DNA of 64,000 bases from an uncultured Erythrobacter sp. (GTDB lineage Bacteria; Pseudomonadota; Alphaproteobacteria; Sphingomonadales; Sphingomonadaceae), in assembly GCA_947499505.1 (NCBI GenBank), contig CANMOQ010000001.1:168037-232036 (forward strand), written 5' to 3'. A program made the translations under genes and the position numbers. The number at the start of each line of letters is the position of its first letter. Position 1 is the first letter of the stretch. The notes beneath the pieces are model-generated. The model was given only the letters and a program-made list of their open reading frames with translations, searched no databases and was not told the origin of the DNA. Of the stretch, positions 16,975 through 26,021 are shown piece by piece.

Positions 16975-17576
16975 GCGTGTATCTCCGTTCCCTGTGTCAG
17001 CCAGCTTTGCGCGGATGCGCGCTGGTTCTCATATGATTGAATAGCGTCTTTGCGCTCTAGCGTGAGCGCCACCTCGTCCAGCCCGTTCATCAGGCAGTGC
17101 TTGCGAAACGGATCGATATCGAATGCGAAGCGATCTTGGAACGGTGTTGTAACGGTTTGCGTTTCCAGATCGATGTCGATCGGCTCGCCTGCGCGTGCGA
17201 CCTCCAGCAGGCGGTCGATCGCGGCCTGAGGCAGGACGATCGGCAGGATGCCATTCTTCACTGCATTGCCTGAGAAAATGTCGGAATAGCTCGGTGCCAA
17301 GACCGCGCGGATGCCCAGATCAAGCAGCGCCCAGGCGGCGTGCTCGCGGCTGGAGCCGCAGCCAAAATTATCGCCAGCGATCAGGATTTGCGATCCGGCA
17401 TAGGCGGGATCGTCAAACACATTGCCTTCGATCTCGCGGATCGATTCAAACGCGCCAGCGCCCAAACCTTCGCGAGTAATGGTCTTCAGCCATTTCGCCG
17501 GGATAATAATATCGGTGTCGATATTCTTGGCGCCGAACGGGATCGCTTGCCCTGCGACGCGCCGGATAGCGTCCAT
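16971..17576 (-). CDS. leuD: 3-isopropylmalate dehydratase small subunit
   Basis: Swivel domain partner of LeuC in leucine biosynthesis, isomerising 2- to 3-isopropylmalate. The 201-aa product has the family blocks [16 protein letters not shown] and [19 protein letters not shown] (substrate loop), then [17 protein letters not shown]. It begins exactly at the stop of a 52-aa membrane protein gene (TGATG) and overlaps the quinone reductase gene. leuC lies 1.8 kb upstream on the same strand with two unrelated genes between. Confidence 0.96.
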   Translation of the reverse strand: MDAIRRVAGQAIPFGAKNIDTDIIIPAKWLKTITREGLGAGAFESIREIEGNVFDDPAYAGSQILIAGDNFGCGSSREHAAWALLDLGIRAVLAPSYSDIFSGNAVKNGILPIVLPQAAIDRLLEVARAGEPIDIDLETQTVTTPFQDRFAFDIDPFRKHCLMNGLDEVALTLERKDAIQSYENQRASAQSWLTQGTEIHA

Positions 17577-17734
17577 CAGTCTGTTTCCGGGTTTTCGCCA
17601 GAGGGCACTTTGGGGGCTTCTGGCTTTTTGTCTTTGTTCTTGCGCTTATTGGCATAGAGCAGCGCCGCTGCAACAGCGGCAGAGCCGATTGCACCGGCGG
17701 CGATGGCAGCTTTGCTTTTGGTGTTTTTCGTCAT
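17576..17734 (-). CDS. Small one-TM protein (52 aa), coupled to leuD
   Basis: A short gene: [13 protein letters not shown]..., one Ala-rich hydrophobic helix (residues 8-27), a positively charged NKRKNKDKK segment and an acidic/Pro tail ending PETD. GAGG lies 5 nt upstream of ATG 17734. The stop and the leuD start share bases (TGATG). Positive-inside rules suggest the C-terminus is cytoplasmic. No function is recognised. Confidence 0.7.
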   Translation of the reverse strand: MTKNTKSKAAIAAGAIGSAAVAAALLYANKRKNKDKKPEAPKVPSGENPETD

Positions 17735-17800
17735 GACATCCTCATGGGAGCGGGAGGGCAGGCTTGCAAGGGATTGCGCGCAATATGTTCTCAGCTTCGG

Positions 17801-18874
17801 CTAGGTTGCAGGGGCAGGTTTGTCCGCCTCAGTCTCGGCGGTGGTTCCGCAGGCCATGCAAAAGCGGAAGAACGCCATTTTGCGGGTCTGGCAGCTGATG
17901 CAGTGATCAAACAAGGTCATGCCGCAATGGACGCAGAAATTGCTCTCGGTTCCCTCCATCTTGGCGATTGGCCGGTCACAGCCGGGGCATACGCTGGAGG
18001 ACATTTTCTTAAACGCCTCATCGTGCGAGACGAGCTTGCGCCGCTCTTCCTCGGCCTTTTGCTCAACCTCCTGCCGCTGGGCGAGATATTGCCGCATATT
18101 CTTGATTAAGAAATGGCCCGCCGCAAAGGTCAGGAGGATGCCTACGCTGTAGCGAACATAGCCGCCATAGCTTGGCAGATAGGGCACCAACTCGACGAAG
18201 AAGACGAAAACCGACGCGAGCACAAACCCGCGCGAGATCGGCCAATATTCGCCCTTGCGGCGCTTCACGATCAGCCACGCGGCGATCCCCAGCATGGGCA
18301 GGGTGATGAGCAGTCTCAGCCCGAACACCTGCAGCTCTTGCCAGAAATAGGCTTGCTCATAGGCGGGCACACCCGCATCTTCAGCATCGTATAGCTGCTC
18401 TGAAATCACGCTGCGACGCTGGCTCAGTTCGGCGGCTTCGGTGTCTAGCGCGTTGATCGAGCTGCTGATCGAGCGCTCGTTTTGCTGCAATTGTTCCAGA
18501 GCGCGGGTGCGCGCGATCACCTCGGGATCTTGCGTCGGATCGGTTGTCGCAGAGCGGGTCTTGATCCACGCCTCAAACGTCTCGGTCGCTGATTGCTTCT
18601 CCTCCGCAGCTTGGCGCTGCTGAATGTTCAGCAGCTCGCGCCGGTCATCCAGAGCGGAGCGCTCTTCATCAAGCGCATTTATCTGGCCGCGAAGCTCCTT
18701 TACCTCAGCGGTTTCGACATATTGATCGCGGTTCAGCTCAGCCTGGACCTGCGGCAGGTCGCCAATGATGAGATTGCCCAGGCCAACCAGAAAGGCGGCA
18801 AAGACAATCGAAACCAGCCATAGCACGCCCTTGTAGAGCCGCTCTGGAACCCGAATTCCCTTCATCACATCCAT
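17801..18874 (-). CDS. Membrane protein with coiled coil and double zinc ribbon, function unknown
   Basis: A 357-aa protein in clear segments: TM helix at about 15-37 (LWLVSIVFAAFLVGLGNLII), a long Glu/Gln/Arg coiled coil at about 45-165, three further TM helices (near 186-206, 214-234 and 240-260), a second short coiled coil, then two zinc ribbons built from CPGC...CVHC and CISC...CMAC in the last 65 residues. The coiled coil faces the periplasm if the ribbons are cytoplasmic. I cannot assign a function. It sits between leuC and leuD on the same strand. Confidence 0.82.
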   Translation of the reverse strand: MDVMKGIRVPERLYKGVLWLVSIVFAAFLVGLGNLIIGDLPQVQAELNRDQYVETAEVKELRGQINALDEERSALDDRRELLNIQQRQAAEEKQSATETFEAWIKTRSATTDPTQDPEVIARTRALEQLQQNERSISSSINALDTEAAELSQRRSVISEQLYDAEDAGVPAYEQAYFWQELQVFGLRLLITLPMLGIAAWLIVKRRKGEYWPISRGFVLASVFVFFVELVPYLPSYGGYVRYSVGILLTFAAGHFLIKNMRQYLAQRQEVEQKAEEERRKLVSHDEAFKKMSSSVCPGCDRPIAKMEGTESNFCVHCGMTLFDHCISCQTRKMAFFRFCMACGTTAETEADKPAPAT

Positions 18875-18941
18875 CGCTTGCTAACCCTCCTGTTGCGAAG
18901 CCAATGGCCCGCGAAACCTAATCAATCAATCGCTTTGCTGC

Positions 18942-19346
18942 TCACAAAAAGACATCGCTACCTAGTTTACCGGGAGATCGGCGATGTTCAGGCTCAGTTT
19001 TGCCAAACCAATTTCGCCCATCGAGCGTGCGCGCTTCAATGCCAGCAACCTGATCAGGTGCAAATATGCGCATATTCACACCCACGCTGTCACCTTCAAA
19101 ATGCTCTGTCAGGACCCAGTGAGTTGTCGTTCCGCATTTGCCGCAGAATTGCATCTCAACCGCAGGTTCTTTGTAATCCTTGCGGCGATAAGGGCGGGTT
19201 GAACCAGCCACCTCAACGTCGCTCTCGGAGAAATATCCCCACGCCCCGCCAGACTTTAGACAAAGCGAGCAATCGCACAGGTTGACGTATTCCGGCTGCC
19301 TCGCGATGGTCACGCTCACGTTCCCGCAATGGCAGCTGCCCTGCAT
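18942..19346 (-). CDS. GFA-family zinc protein (glutathione-dependent formaldehyde-activating-like)
   Basis: A 134-aa Mis4/GFA fold protein. Zinc ligands: CHCGNV, CDCSLC and CGKCGT. ATG 19346 is preferred over GTG 19349 because it forms a TGATG overlap with leuC. The family name comes from a formaldehyde-glutathione enzyme, but most members have no proven activity, so no substrate is claimed. It is co-oriented and coupled with leuC. Confidence 0.9.
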   Translation of the reverse strand: MQGSCHCGNVSVTIARQPEYVNLCDCSLCLKSGGAWGYFSESDVEVAGSTRPYRRKDYKEPAVEMQFCGKCGTTTHWVLTEHFEGDSVGVNMRIFAPDQVAGIEARTLDGRNWFGKTEPEHRRSPGKLGSDVFL

Positions 19347-20776
19347 CACTTTAACGTGCGAACATCGGTCAACCGCCCAGTCACAGCCGCCGCCGCAGCC
19401 ATAGCCGGCGAGAGCAAATGCGTGCGTGCGCCGGGACCTTGGCGGCCCACGAAATTTCGGTTGGAGGTTGAGGCGCAGCGCTCTCCCGCCGGAACCTTAT
19501 CAGGGTTCATGCCCAGACAAGCGGAGCAGCCCGGCTCGCGCCACTCAAACCCAGCTTCGGCGAAGATGTGGTCGAGGCCTTCTTCTTCCGCTTGGCGTTT
19601 CACCAGGCCTGATCCCGGCACCACGATCGCCCATTTCACATTGTCGGCCTTGCGGCGGCCATTCAGCACTTCGGCGGCTGCGCGCAGGTCTTCGATTCGG
19701 CTGTTGGTGCAGCTGCCGATGAAGATATTCTCAACCGGAATGTCGCTCATCGCGGTGCCCGGCGTCAGGCCCATATAGTCGAGGCTTTTGCGTGCGGCCT
19801 CTTGCTTGTCCTTGTCGGCAAAGCTTTCAGGCGAGGGGACTGTGCCGCCGATGGCGATAACGTCTTCAGGGCTTGTGCCCCAGCTGACCGTGGGTTCGAC
19901 ATCGCTGGCGTTAATCACCACGCTCTTGTCGAATTCAGCGCCGGGGTCGCTGACGAGCGAGCGCCAATATTGCACCGCCTCGTCCCAGTCTGCTCCCTTG
20001 GGTGCCATCGGGCGTCCCTTGAGGTAATCGAACACCACATCATCCGCCGCGATCAGGCCCGCACGCGCGCCCGCCTCAATGCTCATATTGCACACGGTCA
20101 GACGCTGCTCGACGCTCATCTGCTCAAACACTTGGCCGCGATATTCGATCACATGGCCAGATCCGCCTGCTGCGCCAATCCGCCCAATGATGTGCAAAAT
20201 CAGATCCTTGGCGGTGATGCCTGCAGAGAGTTCTCCTTCAATGCGAAGCTCCATCGTCTTCGATTTCTGGAGCAACAAGGTCTGCGTCGCGAGCACGTGC
20301 TCCACTTCGCTGGTGCCGATGCCGAATGCGAGCGCGCCCAATCCGCCATGAGACGCGGTATGCGAATCCCCGCAAACAATCGTGGTGCCGGGCAGGGAAA
20401 AGCCCTGCTCTGGGCCAACCACATGGACGATGCCTTGCGCGTCATCCGCATCGCCAATGTAGCGAATGCCAAATTCGGGCGCGTTCTTCTCCAGCGCCTC
20501 GAGCTGAGCGCGGCTTTGCGGATCGGCAATCGGGATCTTTCCGCCGTTCGCATCGCGCCGCGCGGTAGTCGGCAGATTGTGATCCGGCACGGCCAGGGTC
20601 AATTCCGGGCGGCGCACCGGGCGGCCCGCCAGCCGCAAGGCTTCGAACGCTTGCGGGCTCGTCACCTCGTGAACCAAATGCCGATCAATATAGATCAGCG
20701 ATGTCCCGTCCTCGCGCGTTTCAACGACATGCGCGTCCCAGATCTTCTCGTACAATGTGCGTGGTTTGCTAGCCAT
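19346..20776 (-). CDS. leuC: 3-isopropylmalate dehydratase large subunit
   Basis: Aconitase-family [4Fe-4S] enzyme of leucine synthesis, 476 aa. It begins [15 protein letters not shown], carries the aconitase blocks [19 protein letters not shown] and the Fe-S cysteines at FIGSCTNSR and at GCSACLGMN. Full length. First gene of the minus-strand run leuC-GFA-zinc ribbon-small TM-leuD-QOR. A divergent thioesterase starts 114 nt away. Confidence 0.97.
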   Translation of the reverse strand: MASKPRTLYEKIWDAHVVETREDGTSLIYIDRHLVHEVTSPQAFEALRLAGRPVRRPELTLAVPDHNLPTTARRDANGGKIPIADPQSRAQLEALEKNAPEFGIRYIGDADDAQGIVHVVGPEQGFSLPGTTIVCGDSHTASHGGLGALAFGIGTSEVEHVLATQTLLLQKSKTMELRIEGELSAGITAKDLILHIIGRIGAAGGSGHVIEYRGQVFEQMSVEQRLTVCNMSIEAGARAGLIAADDVVFDYLKGRPMAPKGADWDEAVQYWRSLVSDPGAEFDKSVVINASDVEPTVSWGTSPEDVIAIGGTVPSPESFADKDKQEAARKSLDYMGLTPGTAMSDIPVENIFIGSCTNSRIEDLRAAAEVLNGRRKADNVKWAIVVPGSGLVKRQAEEEGLDHIFAEAGFEWREPGCSACLGMNPDKVPAGERCASTSNRNFVGRQGPGARTHLLSPAMAAAAAVTGRLTDVRTLK

Positions 20777-20890
20777 GAGAACTGGATTAGCGGCCTTGAT
20801 GAGCCACTGGCAAGCCGGACCGTGACGTTGAGACGGATAGTCACAGAAATAGTCATGGAAAAGACACCATTATGTGTTTAACTTACAATC

Positions 20891-21292
20891 ATGTCAGCAG
20901 CGTCCTTTGCCTTTCCGATTAAAGTCCTTCCCGAAGACATCGATTTCATGGGGCACGTGAACAATGCGCGCTATTTGAACTGGGTGCAGGATGCCGTGCT
21001 GGCGCATTGGAACAACCTCGCCCCAGCAGAGGAAATTGCGTCCAAAGCCTGGGTCGCTCTGAAACATGAGATCACTTATCGCCGTCCAGCATTCCTGGAA
21101 GACGATGTGATCGCGAACACGGTGCTGGAACGCTATAATGGCGCGCGGGCATTCTATCGCACGGTCATCTCGCGCGGCGAGGAAGTGCTGGCCGAGGTGC
21201 AATCAAGCTGGTGCTGCATCGACTCGACTACTCTGCGTCCGGCGCGGATTGGCGAGCATATGCGCGAGTTCTTTTTCCCTGACGGCGATTGA
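20891..21292 (+). CDS. Acyl-CoA thioesterase, 4HBT/YbgC hot-dog family
   Basis: A 133-aa hot-dog thioesterase with the active-site block DIDFMGHVNNARYLNWVQDA near residues 16-35, where the Asp/His-Asn pattern (DxxGHVNN) is typical of FadM/YbgC enzymes. Substrate is unknown. No Shine-Dalgarno is seen before ATG 20891 (TTAACTTACAATC), so it may be leaderless. It ends 28 nt from the convergent MtfA-like gene; a CTCGCC/GGCGAG hairpin at 21301-21317 lies between. Confidence 0.88.
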   Translation: MSAASFAFPIKVLPEDIDFMGHVNNARYLNWVQDAVLAHWNNLAPAEEIASKAWVALKHEITYRRPAFLEDDVIANTVLERYNGARAFYRTVISRGEEVLAEVQSSWCCIDSTTLRPARIGEHMREFFFPDGD

Positions 21293-21320
21293 GCGGGGCT
21301 CTCGCCGCGAAGGCGAGTAA

Positions 21321-22136
21321 TTAACCCCACTTCGCAGGATCAAGCGCCAGCAGCTCCGCCAATTGCGTATAAAGCGCCGGAAGATCTCGCTGTAGAGCCT
21401 GCGGTTTCTCGAAGAATGTGACGATGGCTTCTGCGAAGAACTCTTCGTGGTTGGTCGCGCCATATGGGTCGATCAAGGTTCTGTACCCACTTTGAACCTG
21501 CTGCACATGGTCGTTATACGCATCCAGCATAGCCTTCTCCCAGCCTTCATAGGCCTGCCCTTTGTTGAGCAGTGGGATGCCATTGGTGTGGCCGGTTAGA
21601 CTGTCCAATTGATGCGCGAACTCGTGGATCACGACATTGTGTCCGTCATGGGCGTCAAGACCGCCTTTCAGCGCATGATCCCAAGATAAGACCACTGGCC
21701 CGCGGGCCCAGCTCTCGCCAAGCATGGTAAGGTCACGCTCTTGAACGACATAGCCGTCATGCGTGTTGCGGCGGGTGCGGAAGGCCGAAGGGTAGATGAG
21801 CACCGTCCTCAGCGTGTCGTACCAGGCGTCTGTGTTGACAATGAGCAGGCAGGCCTGAGCGGCGATGGAGAGCTTCATCGCCTCGTTCACTTCAAGCTCG
21901 TTTTGGCCGTGAAATGTGATCTGATCGAGGAAGAGGTTGATCTTCCCCTCTAGCTTCAACCGCAAGGGCTGAGGCAGCTGCCGTGTGATCGGCACCAGCT
22001 GTCTAACGATTTCGCGCTGATCTGGGGTGAGCGGCGCCGCCAAAAGCTGCTCGCGTTTCTTCTGCCGTGAATACCGGCGGTGCCAGAAAAACGCGGCGAT
22101 GAGCAAAGCGGCAGCAAGAAAGGGCACAAATGACAT
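21321..22136 (-). CDS. MtfA-like zinc peptidase (M90 family)
   Basis: A 271-aa protein with an N-terminal TM anchor (PFLAAALLIAAFFWH), a helical region and the metalloprotease motif HEFAHQLD beginning at residue 171, followed by a downstream NHEEFFAEAIVTFFE segment supplying the third ligand. In E. coli MtfA interacts with the Mlc repressor of glucose transport; whether that role holds here is unknown. It is divergent from crtW. Confidence 0.92.
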   Translation of the reverse strand: MSFVPFLAAALLIAAFFWHRRYSRQKKREQLLAAPLTPDQREIVRQLVPITRQLPQPLRLKLEGKINLFLDQITFHGQNELEVNEAMKLSIAAQACLLIVNTDAWYDTLRTVLIYPSAFRTRRNTHDGYVVQERDLTMLGESWARGPVVLSWDHALKGGLDAHDGHNVVIHEFAHQLDSLTGHTNGIPLLNKGQAYEGWEKAMLDAYNDHVQQVQSGYRTLIDPYGATNHEEFFAEAIVTFFEKPQALQRDLPALYTQLAELLALDPAKWG

Positions 22137-22188
22137 TGTGCAAAGATAAGTCAGCGCAAACCGATTTGTAGGGTGAGGGGCGATTGAT

Positions 22189-22240
22189 GCAGGTGGGTCG
22201 CCCCACGCCGCCTTGTGTCACGAGGCGGCCAGGCACCTGC
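22189..22240. promoter_or_regulatory. Nested dyad in the mtfA-crtW divergent region
   Basis: Outer arms GCAGGTG (22189-22195) and CACCTGC (22234-22240) enclose inner arms GCCGCCT (22207-22213) and AGGCGGC (22223-22229). The structure sits 67-118 nt upstream of the crtW start and could be a leader hairpin or a protein-binding site for carotenoid control. No sigma factor hexamers with good spacing were found around it. Confidence 0.4.
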
Positions 22241-22306
22241 GCAATTGCGCTAAACAGCGGAAATTGTATACGAAGCCGTAATGGTGTCGCCTGCGTATCT
22301 TATCTC

Positions 22307-23065
22307 ATGAGCGCTGATCTCTCTTTGCCAGCCAAGCCGCGTCAGGCCGCGATTGGCCTTGCCCTAGCGGCTGTGATTGCTGGCAGCTGGCTGGGTTTGC
22401 ACGCTTACGGCATGTTCGTGTTTGAGCTGACGTGGTCGAATTGGCCGCTCGCGCTCGCGCTGGCGGCGGTGCAGTGCTGGCTTTCCGTCGGCGTCTTCAT
22501 CATCAGCCATGATGCGATGCACGGCACGTTGGCACCGGGGCACAAGCGGATAAATTCTGCTGTCGGGGCAGTACTTCTGGCCCTTTATGCAGGCTTTGCC
22601 TGGCGGCGGATGCGCGATGCGCATTTTGAGCATCACAAGTTGGCAGGCCGCGAAGGCGACCCCGATTTTGACGAGCATCATCCGACCAGTTTTCTGCGTT
22701 GGTACTGGACCTTTTTTACCCGCTATTTCAGCTGGCAATCCTTAGTATTCGTGCACACAGTTGTGGCGATCTATCTGTTTGTGCTAGATATTCCATTCAT
22801 GCAGATATTCCTGCTTTATGGTCTACCAGCGCTCGCATCTTCGCTGCAGCTTTTCTATTTTGGAACGTACCGGCCGCATCGCCACGGAGCGGGCGCGTTT
22901 CCCGATGATCACAATGCGCGCAGCGACCATTTCGGTACGTTGGCGAGCCTCGCCAGCTGTTTCCATTTCGGCTATCATCTGGAGCATCACCGCCGCCCGG
23001 ATGTGCCATGGTGGGCGCTGCCGATTGCGAAGCGGGCGGGAATTGGTGCAGGAGCGACCGCATGA
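22307..23065 (+). CDS. crtW: Beta-carotene ketolase CrtW
   Basis: Di-iron membrane oxygenase adding 4-keto groups to beta-ionone rings. ATG 22307 opens a 252-aa product of normal CrtW length; the longer frame from 22184 is rejected. Histidine motifs are HDAMHG, HFEHHK, and FHFGYHLEHHRRP, with GREGDPDF and YRPHRHG typical of CrtW. Multiple TM helices. The stop overlaps crtZ (ATGA), so ketolase and hydroxylase are co-translated, giving the capacity for astaxanthin-type xanthophylls if beta-carotene genes lie elsewhere. Confidence 0.94.
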   Translation: MSADLSLPAKPRQAAIGLALAAVIAGSWLGLHAYGMFVFELTWSNWPLALALAAVQCWLSVGVFIISHDAMHGTLAPGHKRINSAVGAVLLALYAGFAWRRMRDAHFEHHKLAGREGDPDFDEHHPTSFLRWYWTFFTRYFSWQSLVFVHTVVAIYLFVLDIPFMQIFLLYGLPALASSLQLFYFGTYRPHRHGAGAFPDDHNARSDHFGTLASLASCFHFGYHLEHHRRPDVPWWALPIAKRAGIGAGATA

Positions 23066-23562
23066 GCTGGTTCGAAGTTTTCCTGGTTGTGATGGCCGCG
23101 CTGATCGGAATGGAGCTGTTCGCGTGGTACGCGCACAAATACATCATGCACGGCTGGGGCTGGGCATGGCACCGCGACCACCATGAGCCGCATGACAATG
23201 CGCTGGAAAAGAACGACCTGTTCGCGGTCGTGTTCGGCACGATCAACGCCGCGATGTATATCTATGGCTCGCTCTATTGGGATGCGCTGTGGTGGTTCGC
23301 CGTCGGCATCACCCTTTACGGCGTGATCTACACGCTGGTGCATGACGGCCTGGTCCATCAGCGCTATTTCAAATGGGTCCCAAAAAAGGGTTATGCCAAA
23401 CGGCTAGTTCAGGCACACAAGCTGCATCATGCGACCATCGGCAAAGAAGGCGGTGTCAGCTTTGGCTTTGTCTTCGCGCGCGATCCGGCAAAGCTAAAGG
23501 CGGAGCTGAAAGAGCAAAAGGCCGCTGGCATAGCGGTGGTGCGGGACAGCGCCGGGGCTTAA
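23062..23562 (+). CDS. crtZ: Beta-carotene 3-hydroxylase CrtZ
   Basis: A 166-aa membrane di-iron hydroxylase. ATG 23062 overlaps the crtW stop. Histidine clusters: HKYIMHG, HRDHHEPH, HDGLVHQR and HKLHHA, the complete CrtZ set. GMELFAWYAHKYIMHGWGW is the family N-terminal block. Hydroxylates carbon 3 of beta-ionone rings, producing zeaxanthin or, with CrtW, astaxanthin. It is convergent with the DUF454 gene. Confidence 0.95.
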   Translation: MSWFEVFLVVMAALIGMELFAWYAHKYIMHGWGWAWHRDHHEPHDNALEKNDLFAVVFGTINAAMYIYGSLYWDALWWFAVGITLYGVIYTLVHDGLVHQRYFKWVPKKGYAKRLVQAHKLHHATIGKEGGVSFGFVFARDPAKLKAELKEQKAAGIAVVRDSAGA

Positions 23563-23574
23563 GCGCCATCCACC

Positions 23575-23922
23575 TCATTCATTACGGGTGACGATCCAAC
23601 TCCCGCAAATCAGCAATACGGCCACCGACACCCAAACCCACGGATCGCCCAGCGTGAACCACGTTACGACGGTCCCCGTCGACATCGCGCCAACAGCCAG
23701 CACTTTCGCTCGCCGTGAGATGGCGCGCCGTTCTCTCCAGTCGCGGATTTGCGGACCCCAAGCGGGATGATCGAGGATTCGCTGTTCCCAAGCAGGATTG
23801 CTGCGCGCGAAGCAGAACGCTGCAAGGAGCAGGAACGGGACGGTTGGAAAGATCGGCAGAAATGCCCCGATAGCTCCGAGCCCGACAAACAGCAGGCCAG
23901 CGGCAAGATAAAGCCGCCGCAT
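23575..23922 (-). CDS. DUF454 (YbaN-like) inner membrane protein
   Basis: A 115-aa protein with the YbaN signature GAIGAFLPIFPTVPFLLLAAFCFARSNP split around two N-terminal hydrophobic segments, WIRDW-like RDWRERRAISRRAK basic loop and two more helices (VLAVGAMSTGTVV, WVWVSVAVLLICGSWIV). Function of the family is unknown. It lies 4 nt after sufE on the same strand. Confidence 0.9.
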   Translation of the reverse strand: MRRLYLAAGLLFVGLGAIGAFLPIFPTVPFLLLAAFCFARSNPAWEQRILDHPAWGPQIRDWRERRAISRRAKVLAVGAMSTGTVVTWFTLGDPWVWVSVAVLLICGSWIVTRNE

Positions 23923-23926
23923 TGCG

Positions 23927-24334
23927 CTATGCCGTAGCTAGCCGGGCTGCGTGTTCCTGAACCAATGCGATCATATTGGGCACGCCCTGCGTCCGGTTGG
24001 AAGACAGCTGGCTCTTCAAATCAAATGGGGCCAGCGCTTCGGCGACGTCCATGGCCGCCACTTCGCCTGCCGGTTTGTCCTGCACAGCGGAAATCACCAG
24101 AGCAACGATACCCTTTGTAATCGCGGCGTTGCTGTCGGCGAGGAAGTGCAGAGTATCGGTCTGTTCCGTCGGATAAACCCAAACTGCCGCCGAGCATCCG
24201 CGCACCAGTGTTGCGTCCGTCTTTAGCGCATCGGGCATTTCATCGAGCTCGCGGCCAAGCTCGATCAGCAAGCGGTAGCGCTCGTCGCCTTCAAGGAATT
24301 CATATTCTTCGAGAATGTCAGACAGAGTTCGCAT
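23927..24334 (-). CDS. sufE: SufE-family cysteine desulfuration protein
   Basis: Accepts persulfide sulfur from a SufS-type cysteine desulfurase for Fe-S cluster assembly. The 135-aa product has the acceptor Cys47 in TLVRGCSAAVWVYP, and LSSNRTQGVPNMIALVQEHA at the C-terminus. Full length. No sufS or sufBCD in the window. It is co-oriented with DUF454. Confidence 0.94.
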   Translation of the reverse strand: MRTLSDILEEYEFLEGDERYRLLIELGRELDEMPDALKTDATLVRGCSAAVWVYPTEQTDTLHFLADSNAAITKGIVALVISAVQDKPAGEVAAMDVAEALAPFDLKSQLSSNRTQGVPNMIALVQEHAARLATA

Positions 24335-24379
24335 GAGCCACTATGTAGGGTCGCTCGCGCGCATGTCTATCGTCGATCT

Positions 24380-25648
24380 CTATTCCGGCTTTTTCAGCAG
24401 GCGTTTTTTCGCCGATTGCACGAAGGAATAGATGCCAGCGACCACGGGGATGACGAGTATGCCGAGCACCAGATCCTTGTCGAACATCGGCCACACTGAT
24501 TTCAGGCCGACCAGCGCGTAGCTGATGATGGCGAGCGCGTAGTAGCTGGCTGCAACAATGGAGAGGCCCTCGACCAATTGCTGCAGGCGCAATTGCATGC
24601 CCGCGTTGCGGTCCATTGAGCGCAGCAGCTGCGCGTTTTGGTTCTCGATCCGCGTTTCGATCCGCGCGCGCAGCAAGGTCGCCAGCTGACCGGCGCGCTC
24701 GGCAAGTTCGCCCTGGCGCTTTGTCACAGCGGCGCAAAAGCGCACTGCCGGGGCAAAGCGGCGCTGCGTGAAATAATTGAGCGAGGCAAAGCCCTCTATC
24801 CGCCGGGTCTCGAGCTCGCGCAGCCGCTCTGAGACGAGGCTGCCATAGGCCGCCGTTGCGCTCATCCGGAAACTCGCCTCGGTAATGCCCGCGTTTAGAC
24901 CCACCGAAAGTTCGGAAATCTCACGCATCAGTGCGTCATCTGTGTCTGCGCCTTCGGCAATGCGGTGAGCAAGCTTGGTCAGCTGCTCTTCGGCCTGGTT
25001 GAGGCTGGGCCAGATTTTCTGCGCAATGGGCAGGCCTAGCAGCGCGCGATTGCGGTAATTTCCGAGCTCTTGCAAGCGCTGAACCAGCCGGGTGAGATCG
25101 GCGGGCTGCGTTCCGTTGGAGGCGATCACAATCGCGCCAAAGCCATCGGGTTTCACGCGGAAGTCGGACCAAATGCGCGCCGATTTGCCGATATGGCAGG
25201 ACACCAGCTCGTGCATTTCAAACCCGGTCTTGGTTACGACTGCCGCGGCTTCTTTCTCTTTGTCGACCACCAGCCCGCGAGTTGCGCGCAGCACCGCGCC
25301 GGGCAGGCTCTCCACCCAATCAATCGCGGCCGCGATGTCGGCATGGTCTCTCGGCTTTAAGAATTCGTCCGGCTTGCACTTCTCAACGAACAGGCTGATC
25401 GTGGTGCCTTCGCTGTGGCGTTCCCACGTGAAGCCGATCCGTTCGCTCAACCGGCCAGAACGGTGAGTGGTGTTGCCAGAGCCGTTAAGCGAGCCAAAGC
25501 GCGCCTCAATAGCGGCATATTCCGCCTCGCGCTCGTCCGGTTCAACCAGAACGACCCATTGCATATAGAGACACGGTACGCACAGCATCTCCCACCGACG
25601 AAGATGCATTTCCTTGACGACTTGAGTGCGAAGTTCGTGTTGGCGCAT
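24380..25648 (-). CDS. DUF3422 family membrane protein
   Basis: A 422-aa protein matching the DUF3422 pattern: N-terminal LRTQVVKEMHLRRWEML, a middle domain, helical regions rich in Arg/Glu (about 290-350) and two C-terminal TM helices (SIVAASYYALAIISYALVGL and DLVLGILVIPVVAGIYSF) before a basic tail. The helical plus C-terminal TM plan resembles CorA-like proteins, but no GMN motif is present. It follows the psp array by 109 nt on the same strand, so a membrane-stress link is possible but unproven. Confidence 0.85.
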   Translation of the reverse strand: MRQHELRTQVVKEMHLRRWEMLCVPCLYMQWVVLVEPDEREAEYAAIEARFGSLNGSGNTTHRSGRLSERIGFTWERHSEGTTISLFVEKCKPDEFLKPRDHADIAAAIDWVESLPGAVLRATRGLVVDKEKEAAAVVTKTGFEMHELVSCHIGKSARIWSDFRVKPDGFGAIVIASNGTQPADLTRLVQRLQELGNYRNRALLGLPIAQKIWPSLNQAEEQLTKLAHRIAEGADTDDALMREISELSVGLNAGITEASFRMSATAAYGSLVSERLRELETRRIEGFASLNYFTQRRFAPAVRFCAAVTKRQGELAERAGQLATLLRARIETRIENQNAQLLRSMDRNAGMQLRLQQLVEGLSIVAASYYALAIISYALVGLKSVWPMFDKDLVLGILVIPVVAGIYSFVQSAKKRLLKKPE

Positions 25649-25757
25649 AGTGTCCTTACGGTTGGACTACATGCTGGGTTCCCTAGGGTAATCTAAGGCT
25701 TAGCGCAAATTGAGGGGTTTCCCTATGTCGCGCTGGCCTCAAGCTGGGGGAGGGAGC

Positions 25758-26021
25758 TTAGAGCTCCACTCCGTTAGCAATCGCCTCAAGTTTCTTGATA
25801 CGCTCTTTAAGGTCAGCCATTTCGATCCGTGCGGCGCCGATGGAGGCATTGCCTTCCACTTCGCGCGGGCCGGTGCCCAGCTGCTCTAGCTGATCGAGCT
25901 CAGAGCGTTTCAGCTCCAGCCATCCCTGCCAGCCTTTCAGCAGGGCAAAGGCGACCACACAAAGACCCACAAGGCAGGCTCCGGCAATGACGAGGTAGGG
26001 GTCGAAAACTGCATCGATCAT
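25758..26021 (-). CDS. Psp-array protein 8 (degenerate PspB-like)
   Basis: An 87-aa product, last of the array. TM helix at about 9-29 (YLVIAGACLVGLCVVAFALL), amphipathic KGWQGWLELKRSELDQLEQ, then IEMADLKERIKKLEAIANGVEL. The terminal helix matches only the first half of the array signature; the TDRG and EI-x-x-LR parts are missing. Overlaps the preceding gene by 4 nt. No catalytic motif. Confidence 0.75.
   Translation of the reverse strand: MIDAVFDPYLVIAGACLVGLCVVAFALLKGWQGWLELKRSELDQLEQLGTGPREVEGNASIGAARIEMADLKERIKKLEAIANGVEL

Noticed and set aside
19802-20881. 359-aa plus-strand ORF
   Set aside because: Antisense to leuC, whose Fe-S cysteines and length are intact.
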